From the NCBI GenBank assembly GCA_020718125.1, contig DYDC01000050.1, positions 1-12,617 on the forward strand: 12,617 bases of DNA, written 5' to 3'. Source of the stretch: Methylacidiphilum sp. Its GTDB lineage: Bacteria > Verrucomicrobiota > Verrucomicrobiia > CAIQCK01. The translations under genes were made by a program, and so were the position numbers. The notes under the pieces are model-generated. The model did not search any database. It saw only the letters and a program-made list of their open reading frames with translations, and was not told the origin of the DNA. This document shows positions 1 to 5,734 of the stretch, piece by piece. Within the stretch, counting starts at the first letter, position 1; every line of letters begins with the position of its first letter.

Positions 1-31
1 ATACCGCGGGCAATCGCGAAAGGGGCCGGGG
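1..31. other. Window edge downstream of PEGA lipoprotein gene
   Basis: Thirty-one GC-rich bases after the TAG stop of the lipoprotein gene. I see no terminator hairpin or start codon context in them; the cluster may continue beyond the window. Confidence 0.4.
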
Positions 32-1354
32 CTACTTCGCGACCGCTTTTCGGGAGGCGATGTTGTCGCCGGGGATGTCCACAAAGATGCCCGGGGCGGT
101 CTCGAAGTGGACGGTGCCGTCGGCCTCGACGCGGTTGACGAGGCCGCGCAGGGTGCGTCCGTCCTTGGTGGCGATCTCCGTGTCGGGAATGAACAGGCGC
201 CGCATCTGGATATTGCTGAGGGTGGTGGTCTGGCCGACCCGGATCTGAAGTGGCGTGCTGACTTCGGCGTAACCCGGCTTGATGAGTTTCACGACGCGCT
301 GGCCTTCGAGGACATCGCTGATGAGTAGCGGCGTGGAGTATTGGGTGTTGGGCGGGCCGACGGTGGCGCCGCGTTTGTCGCCGTCCACGAACACATCCAC
401 CCCGGCCGGAATGGTGATGACCTGGAGAATGCCCACGCGCCGCTCCAGCGGGATGGTCAACTGCAGGTCCTCGCCCTTCTTGAGCGTCACCTTGCGCACG
501 GTCTCGGGATAGTTCGGCATGACGATCTTGATCGTGTATTCGCCGTCGTGGAGCTTGGCGAGGACGATGGGCGCCTTGCCGCGGGACTCGCCGTTGAGAT
601 AGACCTCGCCGCCTTTCGGGTCGGTCTCGACGCGGATGCGGGCGTATTTCTCCTGAAGGGTGGCGTTGACGGTGTATTCCTCCTTGCCCTTGACCTCGAC
701 CTCCTGCTCGAACGGTTCGTAGCCGTCGAGTTCGAGGCGAACCTTGTGTCTGCCGGCGAGGACGTTCTGGATGCTCTGCGGCGATTCGCCGATGTAGGAG
801 CCGTCGAGGTGGACCCCGGCTTTTTCGGGCGTGGAAGTGACTTTGATGGCGGTGAGGAGCGATTTCAGTTCGAGCGAGACGAGTTTTGGCTGGCGGCCGG
901 CGATGACCACCATGGCTTCCTTGGTTTCGTAACCGTCGCGCTTGAGGATGACGCGGTGCTCGCCGCCGGGCAGGTCGGTCATTAGCAGCGGTGTTTTTCC
1001 GCGGGACGCACCGTCCATCAGCACCTCGGACTCGGACGGGAACGATTCAATGAGCACCAGGCCGGTCAACGGCCGCAGCGCCAGGTCGAGCGGGGTGATG
1101 ACGCCGGCGCGCACGTTGACCGTGGCGCGCGTCTCCACTGAGCCTTCTTTGCTGGCCACCACGAGATGTTCGCCGGTTTGCACACGCAGGCGCATGGGCG
1201 AGGCGCCGTCGGCGCGCTGGCCGTCCACCTCGATGATCGCGCCGGCCGGCGAGGTGCGCACGTCGAGAACCTCGCCTTCGTTTTTCTGGCAGCCGGTCAG
1301 TGCCAGCAGCCCGAAGGCGGCCGCGATGTCAAGGATGGACAGGAGTCGTTTCAT
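32..1354 (-). CDS. Lipoprotein with five PEGA repeats and a C-terminal DGxxLxG module (440 aa)
   Basis: Predicted lipoprotein anchored in the outer or inner membrane facing the periplasm or cell surface. The signal peptide ends in a lipobox LTGC with Cys22 as lipidated residue. Five PEGA-type repeats follow, with conserved 'D/N-G' at 44-45, 114-115, 184-185, 254-255 and 324-325, exactly 70 residues apart. The 'G-(E/R/Q)-(H/Y/R)' turn falls at 61, 131, 201, 271 and, because of a 10-residue insert in repeat five, 351. A DGY/PGY-type motif closes several repeats (140-142, 210-212, 360-362). PEGA domains are beta-sandwich modules found in surface and cell-wall-associated proteins. The C-terminus (390-440) carries a separate module, TEIATKDGRTLRGLVNRV and following strands. 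The start overlaps the FHA-TM stop by ATGA, so it is probably a partner of that protein. The frame continues open upstream to 1471 but inside the FHA gene. Confidence 0.9.
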   Translation of the reverse strand: MKRLLSILDIAAAFGLLALTGCQKNEGEVLDVRTSPAGAIIEVDGQRADGASPMRLRVQTGEHLVVASKEGSVETRATVNVRAGVITPLDLALRPLTGLVLIESFPSESEVLMDGASRGKTPLLMTDLPGGEHRVILKRDGYETKEAMVVIAGRQPKLVSLELKSLLTAIKVTSTPEKAGVHLDGSYIGESPQSIQNVLAGRHKVRLELDGYEPFEQEVEVKGKEEYTVNATLQEKYARIRVETDPKGGEVYLNGESRGKAPIVLAKLHDGEYTIKIVMPNYPETVRKVTLKKGEDLQLTIPLERRVGILQVITIPAGVDVFVDGDKRGATVGPPNTQYSTPLLISDVLEGQRVVKLIKPGYAEVSTPLQIRVGQTTTLSNIQMRRLFIPDTEIATKDGRTLRGLVNRVEADGTVHFETAPGIFVDIPGDNIASRKAVAK

Positions 1355-2760
1355 CGCCGCAAATGCTGCTGGACGATAATCAGCCGCCGCTCGGCTTCCT
1401 TGTAGCGGTCGTCCTCGCGGTCCGGGACGCGGGCCATGATCTGCTGGAGGGCTTCGCGGGCGCGGGTCCACTCGGAAAGCCGGACGGCCTTGTCCACGTT
1501 GAAGCGCAGGTTGTCCACGAGTTGCTTGAGCATGTCGGTGGCCTCGGCTTCGAAGGCGACCGCCTGCCGGTAAATCTCCGGCTTCGGCTCGATGGTCTCC
1601 AGGCTGAGCTGCACGAGTTGGAACGCCTTGATGGCCTTGTAGATGTTCGGGTAGTCCACCTCGCGCGCCTCGTGGAGTTGCTTGCCGGTCTTGAACGCGT
1701 CGGCGGCGTCCTGCAGGAGCTGTTCGCGCGGCTTGTCGCCGATCAGGCCGAGTTCATTCTTGGCGAACTCCTCCATCATCTTCTGGGCAGAGACGAAGAT
1801 GTCGGGGGGGATGGTGTTGTCCACCTCGACGCGCTGATAACGGTTGCCTCGCGTCAGTTCGACGACGACGGTCTCCTGCTCCTGTTCGGCGGGCAGGCCG
1901 CCGTATTTGGCTTTCAGGCTGTTGAAGCCGTTGCGCTCCAGTTGGCTCACCAGTTCGCGCGCGAGGCCTTCCTTGAGGGTTTTCTCTTTCTGCAGATGGC
2001 GGCGCTGTTTGAGGTCGTCAATGTTCAGCATCAGCCTGCCGCCGCTGATCCGCAGGGCGTAGCGGAAGATGTTGTCCTTGCTGGCAACGACTTTCTCGTA
2101 GGAGAGGTCAATCCGGTCCGCCCCCGCCACGGTTCCCGTGAGCATCCGCGGCTTGGATTGCTGGAACTGCATCCAGATGTAAACGCCACCGCCGAGAATG
2201 ACGAGCGTGATGAGCGCTGTCAGCGACAACGACAGGATGCGGCGCGCCAGCGAGGCGGGCGGGCGGGCTTCCGCTTCGCGGCCAAACTCCAGATTCTCCG
2301 CCTCCTCGGCTTCCGCGGCTTCCTCGACCGGCCCTTCTTCCTCGGCCGGTTCCTGCTCCGGCTCGATCTCCTCGATTTCCTCCTTCGGCGGGGGCCGGCG
2401 TTTGGCCGGCGGGGGCGCAGCGGCTCTGCGCTCGCGCTTGGGCCGATCGGGCGCCGGCGGCGGGGCGGCGACTTCCTCGATGACTTCGAAAACGGTGTTG
2501 CCGATGGTCACTTCGTCGCCGGGCTGCAACTGGGTGGATTCGATACGCTCGCCGTTGACCTCGGTGCCGTTGACCGAGTCGAGGTCGCGGATCGTGAGGC
2601 TGCCGTCAGGCTCCCGCACCACCTCGGCGTGGCGGGAAGAAACCAGTTGGTCTTCCGTGAGCAGGATGGCGGCGGACGGGTCGCGGCCGATCAGGACCGG
2701 CTCGGCGCCGACCGCGAATTCCTTGCCGCGACGCTTGCCTTGGCTGATGCGAAGTTTCAT
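1351..2760 (-). CDS. FHA domain protein with single transmembrane helix and large periplasmic region (469 aa)
   Basis: Predicted inner-membrane protein with an N-terminal cytoplasmic phosphopeptide-binding domain. The FHA domain covers residues 1-95 with the canonical set intact: Gly25-Arg26, Ser42-Arg43-His44, Asn64-Gly65. A long linker (98-170) is first Pro/Arg/Lys-rich, then strongly acidic (Glu-rich 127-165). One hydrophobic helix lies at about 173-197, and the remaining 270 residues should be periplasmic: a beta-rich stretch (205-250), then mostly charged helices to the C-terminus, perhaps TPR-like (DYPNIYKAIKAFQLVQLS; WTRAREALQQIM). The start at 2760 is fixed by the TGATG overlap with the DUF192 gene; a longer open frame to 2901 lies inside that gene. 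The stop overlaps the PEGA lipoprotein start (ATGA). It could couple a cytoplasmic threonine-phosphorylation signal to the envelope part of the Tad machine. Domain order recalls type III secretion ring protein SctD, but homology is not shown. Confidence 0.88.
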   Translation of the reverse strand: MKLRISQGKRRGKEFAVGAEPVLIGRDPSAAILLTEDQLVSSRHAEVVREPDGSLTIRDLDSVNGTEVNGERIESTQLQPGDEVTIGNTVFEVIEEVAAPPPAPDRPKRERRAAAPPPAKRRPPPKEEIEEIEPEQEPAEEEGPVEEAAEAEEAENLEFGREAEARPPASLARRILSLSLTALITLVILGGGVYIWMQFQQSKPRMLTGTVAGADRIDLSYEKVVASKDNIFRYALRISGGRLMLNIDDLKQRRHLQKEKTLKEGLARELVSQLERNGFNSLKAKYGGLPAEQEQETVVVELTRGNRYQRVEVDNTIPPDIFVSAQKMMEEFAKNELGLIGDKPREQLLQDAADAFKTGKQLHEAREVDYPNIYKAIKAFQLVQLSLETIEPKPEIYRQAVAFEAEATDMLKQLVDNLRFNVDKAVRLSEWTRAREALQQIMARVPDREDDRYKEAERRLIIVQQHLRR

Positions 2761-3131
2761 CAACGAGTGACGCTTGGCCGTGGTGGCCCTGGCTCGACGA
2801 ATTCCAACTGGTCGCCGGGCTGGCTCTGGCTGCGGGCAATCGCCCCCACAGGCAGCTCCAACACACCGGCGGCCCGCCATGAACCGCAGAACAACCGCCA
2901 CGGCGCGAGCGCCGGCGCCATTTTCGTGATTGCCCGACGCTTGTCAAAGAATATCACGTCCAGCGGCATGAGCATGAAACACATGTGGATGCTGCTGCAC
3001 GGCTCCAGCACCAGGCCGTCGAAGCCCTCGAACCGCCGCAGCATCAGCCCGCGCGTCCGGGCTGCGACACTGCAGGCGGCCTCGGCGCGCTCGGCGATCA
3101 GGGTGCCGCGGGTGGTGTTGCGAAGGAGCAT
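2760..3131 (-). CDS. DUF192 family protein (123 aa)
   Basis: Small protein of the DUF192 (COG1430) family, whose biochemical role is not established. Recognisable blocks in order are RTRGLMLR (25-32), a central IHMCFMLMPLDVIFFD (48-63) matching the family's 'Trp/His-x-Asn-Thr ... PLD(V/I)xFxD' core, and the C-terminal VLELPVGAI ... GDQLEF (90-111). The usual 'MKNT' segment reads MCFM here, a divergence. No signal peptide is evident, whereas many DUF192 proteins are exported. DUF192 genes occur near Tad genes in other genomes, to my recollection. It lies 10 bases after tadC, and its stop shares one base with the start of the FHA-TM gene (TGATG), so the two are probably translated together. The family call is good, function unknown. 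Confidence 0.82.
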   Translation of the reverse strand: MLLRNTTRGTLIAERAEAACSVAARTRGLMLRRFEGFDGLVLEPCSSIHMCFMLMPLDVIFFDKRRAITKMAPALAPWRLFCGSWRAAGVLELPVGAIARSQSQPGDQLEFVEPGPPRPSVTR

Positions 3132-3141
3132 GCGAGGCCGC

Positions 3142-4050
3142 TCAGAACGCCCGGTTAAAGGCCTGCACGATGATCGGCCCCAGCAGGAACGCCATCACTG
3201 CCGGGAAGATGAACAGCAGCAGCGGCCCGAGCATCTTCACCGGCGCTTCGTGCGCGAGCTTCTCGGCGCGCTGGAAACGTTTGCTGCGCATCTGGTCGGC
3301 CATGATGCGCAGGATGGTGCCCAGGCTGACGCCCAGTTCATCGGCCTGCACCAGCGCGTGCGAGACGGAACTGAGGTCGGGCTGGTCCACGCGCGTGGCC
3401 AGGTCGCGCAACGCCTGGCGGCGGGTCTTGCCGACCTGGATCTCCTGGAAGACGCGCAACAGTTCCTCGCCCAACGGGTCCATCGCGCGGCGGTCAATGA
3501 TCTTCCGCATCGCGGTCATGAAATCGAGACCGGCCTCGACCGAGAGCGTCATCAAGTCGAGCACGTAGGGCAGCGCCTTCTGGATGGCGCGGTGCCGGAG
3601 GTCGCGCGTCTTGCGGAGCCAGGACAGCGGGTAAAACAAGCTCAGGCACACCAGCAACAGCGCGATCGCCCACCAGTAGTTCTTGGCGAAGGGCACGTTG
3701 GCCAGCCCCGGTTGCAGCATAAAAGCCATCGGCACCGCCACCAGGAACATCAGCGTCTGGATGGAAAGGAACTCCTCGCCGTTGAGCAGCCCCTCGTGGC
3801 CGGCGGAGATCAACCGGGCGTCGAGCCGCTGGCGATGCCGCTCGACCTTCTTGTGGCGGAACCACGGCGCGACGTTGGACACAAACGGCAGCAGCAGCCG
3901 GAACAGCAGCGGCAGCACGCGCGCCTGTTCCCGGCCGTCGGCCAGGCGGATGTATTTGACCTCGCTGCCGGCGAGGCCCACATACAACGCGCCCGCGCCG
4001 ATGAAGATCATCCACATCAACGCGGCTATCAGTTCGTTCGGTGTCATCAT
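3142..4050 (-). CDS. tadC: TadC inner-membrane platform protein (302 aa)
   Basis: Partner of TadB in the Tad inner-membrane platform. Hydrophobic segments lie at about 6-27, 98-115, 125-145 and 274-298. The cytoplasmic GspF/T2SSF-type domain (about 158-270) begins with the TadC hallmark LPYVLDLMTLSVEAGLDF (160-177) and contains RRQALRDLATR and the turn QADELGVSLG (235-244). Length fits the family. I chose the ATG at 4050; a GTG two codons earlier and an ATG one codon later are equally close. A GC-rich palindrome sits in the leader. Unlike most Tad clusters, where tadB and tadC adjoin, a plus-strand gene separates them here. The following DUF192 gene begins 10 bases after the stop, so tadC heads a second block with the accessory genes. 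Confidence 0.95.
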   Translation of the reverse strand: MMTPNELIAALMWMIFIGAGALYVGLAGSEVKYIRLADGREQARVLPLLFRLLLPFVSNVAPWFRHKKVERHRQRLDARLISAGHEGLLNGEEFLSIQTLMFLVAVPMAFMLQPGLANVPFAKNYWWAIALLLVCLSLFYPLSWLRKTRDLRHRAIQKALPYVLDLMTLSVEAGLDFMTAMRKIIDRRAMDPLGEELLRVFQEIQVGKTRRQALRDLATRVDQPDLSSVSHALVQADELGVSLGTILRIMADQMRSKRFQRAEKLAHEAPVKMLGPLLLFIFPAVMAFLLGPIIVQAFNRAF

Positions 4051-4060
4051 GCCCACTGCG

Positions 4061-4081
4061 GCCGGGGCTTGCGGCCCCGGC
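4061..4081. repeat. Perfect palindrome in the tadC leader
   Basis: GCCGGGGC (4061-4068) and GCCCCGGC (4074-4081) form a perfect 8-bp GC-rich stem with a TTGCG loop, 10 bases before the tadC ATG. Its apex shares the octamer CTTGCGGC with the palindrome at 4817-4840 on the far side of the plus-strand gene, so both may belong to one dispersed repeat family. It could restrict ribosome access to tadC or end transcription coming through antisense. Confidence 0.6.
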
Positions 4082-4097
4082 GGTCATTTCTCAAAGG

Positions 4098-4126
4098 TTG
4101 TTCTTTCAATATCGCCGCCGTAAACT
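4098..4126 (+). promoter_or_regulatory. Candidate promoter in the divergent tadC / plus-strand-gene spacer
   Basis: TTGTTC (4098-4103) and TAAACT (4121-4126) are separated by 17 nt and lie 23 bases before the plus-strand ATG, a plausible but weak sigma-70 pair (3/6 and 4/6 matches). On the minus strand TTCTCA (4137-4132) and GATATT (4113-4108), 18 nt apart, are an equally weak candidate for tadC. Because the plus-strand gene separates tadC from tadB, tadC and its followers may need a promoter in this 99-base spacer. Confidence 0.3.
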
Positions 4127-4149
4127 GCGTCTGAGAACCGGAACATCTC

Positions 4150-4776
4150 ATGAAAATCATCTCACTCGTCATCTTGCTCGTCGCAGGCTCGGCGGCGCTG
4201 GCCGCGACCCAGACCGACAAAATCAAGCTCCGCGACGGCGCCGAACTCGAAGGCACGGTATCGAGGGCCGACGGCGAAGGATTCGATTTTCGCGGCAAGT
4301 ATGGCACCGTCCACTACACGTGGACGCAACTGGACCTGAACCACCTGCGCCAGTATTTGCCGCAGCTCTACGAGTTCATGGTCCAGAAGAGCCGGGAATA
4401 TGCCGCGCAGGACCGGATCGCCACCGACGAGCAGATCACGCAGTTCCTCGCGGGCCGTTTTGTCTTCAAGAAGCCCGAAAACAAGGACTTGAAGAACTAC
4501 GCGCAGGTCCTGACCCAGTTGGAGGCGGCGCTGCAAGTCAAGAGCAGCTCCGACCGCGCCAAGCGTCTCGACCGGATCGTCACGCAGAACCGCGTGCTTC
4601 TGCAGGCGCTCTGGCAACGTTACCGCGAGCTGTCCTCTGTCACCAGGACCACCTCGATCCGCACGCTCCTGATCAGCTTCTTCAACGCCACGGACTCATT
4701 GTTAAAGAACGACTACGCTGCCTTCATTTCATCCTTCACCTGCGCCAAGCAGGTCCTGAAATCCATGGGCTACTGA
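4150..4776 (+). CDS. Secreted protein of unknown function, inserted between tadB and tadC (208 aa)
   Basis: The only plus-strand gene I accept in the window. It has a clear signal peptide: Lys2, hydrophobic core (4-17) and a likely cleavage after Ala18 or Ala19 (AALAA|TQ). Residues 22-62 form a short beta-rich module with the pattern IKLRDGAELEGTV, then a second pair of strands (FDFRG, GTVHYTW). The rest (63-208) is mainly helical and charged, with two Cys-poor amphipathic stretches and Cys198 near the end. I recognise no catalytic motif. The module resembles the C-terminal tail of the PEGA lipoprotein at the other end of the block. The start has a modest ribosome site (GGA 8 nt upstream); nearby downstream ATGs are lacking. 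Palindromes border it on both sides. Codon use and G+C look like the neighbours, so it need not be a recent import. A role in the Tad envelope complex is guesswork from position. Confidence 0.75.
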   Translation: MKIISLVILLVAGSAALAATQTDKIKLRDGAELEGTVSRADGEGFDFRGKYGTVHYTWTQLDLNHLRQYLPQLYEFMVQKSREYAAQDRIATDEQITQFLAGRFVFKKPENKDLKNYAQVLTQLEAALQVKSSSDRAKRLDRIVTQNRVLLQALWQRYRELSSVTRTTSIRTLLISFFNATDSLLKNDYAAFISSFTCAKQVLKSMGY

Positions 4777-4783
4777 CCTGCCC

Positions 4784-4840
4784 GCCGTAGCGGAACGCCT
4801 GGGCGTTCCGACGGCCGGCGGAAGCCTTGCGGCTTTCGCC
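4784..4840. repeat. Paired palindromes between convergent genes (REP-like, possible bidirectional terminator)
   Basis: Two adjacent inverted repeats fill the 67-base gap between the convergent plus-strand gene and tadB. The first pairs GCCGT (4784-4788) with ACGGC (4811-4815) and CGGAACGC (4791-4798) with GCGTTCCG (4803-4810), with loop CTGG and a 2-nt AG bulge. The second pairs GGCGGAAGCC (4817-4826) with GGCTTTCGCC (4831-4840), loop TTGC, with one G-T mismatch that would be a G-U pair in RNA. There is no long T-run, so it is not a textbook intrinsic terminator. The double-palindrome form is typical of dispersed extragenic repeats. It probably shields the convergent transcripts from each other. 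Confidence 0.7.
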
Positions 4841-4843
4841 ACA

Positions 4844-5734
4844 TCAGATATCAATCGCGACAATCTTCTTGATGATCAGGTAACCGATCACCTCCATGGC
4901 GAGCGCGATCGCGATCGTCACGATGCCCGCCGTGGAATAGACAAACCCCTGCATCATCACCGGGCTGATCATATACATCGCGCCCGCCAGCGCCAACGGC
5001 ATCAACCCGACCACGAGCGCCTGCAGCCGGCCCTGCGCCGTCAGCGACCGGATCTTGCCCTCCACCCGCATCCGCTCGCGGACGGTGGTGGCGAGCTGGT
5101 CAAACACCTCGGTCAGGTTGCCGCCGGTCTGCCGCGCCGTCTCGATGGCGGCGATCATCAAATCCAAATCCTGGCTGCCGACGCGCTTGCTCAAATTGCC
5201 CATCGCCTCCTCGAACTTCATCCCGAGCCGGTGCTGGTGCATGAACAGCCCGAACTCCTCGCTGATCGGCCGGCGGTTCTCCTTCACCACCATGTCGAAC
5301 GCCTGCAGGATGCTGAACCCGGCCCGCAGCGAGTTGCTCATCGTCGCCATCGCGTCCACGAGCTGCTCGTTGAACAGCAGCAGCCGCTTCTCCCGCAGCC
5401 GCCGGATGAACGCGCGCGGGATCATGAACCCCAGCGCGCCGATCACCAGCGAGAAGAACGCCGTGCCCAGGAACCGCGGGGTGGTCTCGAAGCTGCCGAT
5501 CGTCCCGAAGCACGCCATGAAGAACACCACGCCGAAGATCAGCGCCAGGTCGGCAATCTGCCGCGGCGGCGGCGACAGGAACATGTCGTCCATGTGCCGG
5601 CCGGTTTCCTCGATATAGACCTCCCGGTAACTCTTGAACATCTCCATCAGCCATGCGCCGATGGCCCAGACGACGGCGCCCGCCGCCATGAACCACAGCA
5701 GCGCCGAGATGTTGCTGGCGATCAGGAGGTTCAT
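4844..5734 (-). CDS. tadB: TadB inner-membrane platform protein (296 aa)
   Basis: Polytopic inner-membrane protein that with TadC forms the platform on which CpaF acts. Hydrophobic segments lie at about 10-30, 62-82 and 88-108 before the cytoplasmic GspF/T2SSF-type domain (about 119-225), and at about 238-258 and 266-289 after it. The domain shows the usual features: LVDAMATMSNSLRAGFSILQ, FEEAMGNLSKR, and the turn TARQTGGNLTEVF (199-211). Length matches the TadB family. The start overlaps the CpaF stop (ATGA) with an upstream Shine-Dalgarno-poor context, so translation is probably coupled. It ends 67 bases from the convergent plus-strand gene, across paired palindromes, so it is the last gene of the upstream transcription block unless readthrough occurs. 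Assignment as TadB rather than TadC rests on order and on the ExxRQTGGNLTEVF-type motif. Confidence 0.95.
   Translation of the reverse strand: MNLLIASNISALLWFMAAGAVVWAIGAWLMEMFKSYREVYIEETGRHMDDMFLSPPPRQIADLALIFGVVFFMACFGTIGSFETTPRFLGTAFFSLVIGALGFMIPRAFIRRLREKRLLLFNEQLVDAMATMSNSLRAGFSILQAFDMVVKENRRPISEEFGLFMHQHRLGMKFEEAMGNLSKRVGSQDLDLMIAAIETARQTGGNLTEVFDQLATTVRERMRVEGKIRSLTAQGRLQALVVGLMPLALAGAMYMISPVMMQGFVYSTAGIVTIAIALAMEVIGYLIIKKIVAIDI

Noticed and set aside
2761..2901. Longer N-terminus for the FHA-TM protein
   Set aside because: The extension lies inside the DUF192 gene and is Arg/Pro-rich without structure; the ATG at 2760 gives an FHA domain starting at residue 1 and a TGATG junction.
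1300..4134. A 944-residue open frame on the plus strand
   Set aside because: It runs antisense to four well-supported minus-strand genes (PEGA, FHA-TM, DUF192, TadC), its protein is His/Arg/Asp-rich low-complexity with no domain, and long antisense frames are expected in GC-rich coding DNA.
4784..4840. Classical Rho-independent terminator
   Set aside because: The stems are strong but neither strand has the required T-run after a stem; I kept it as a palindromic repeat with possible terminator effect.
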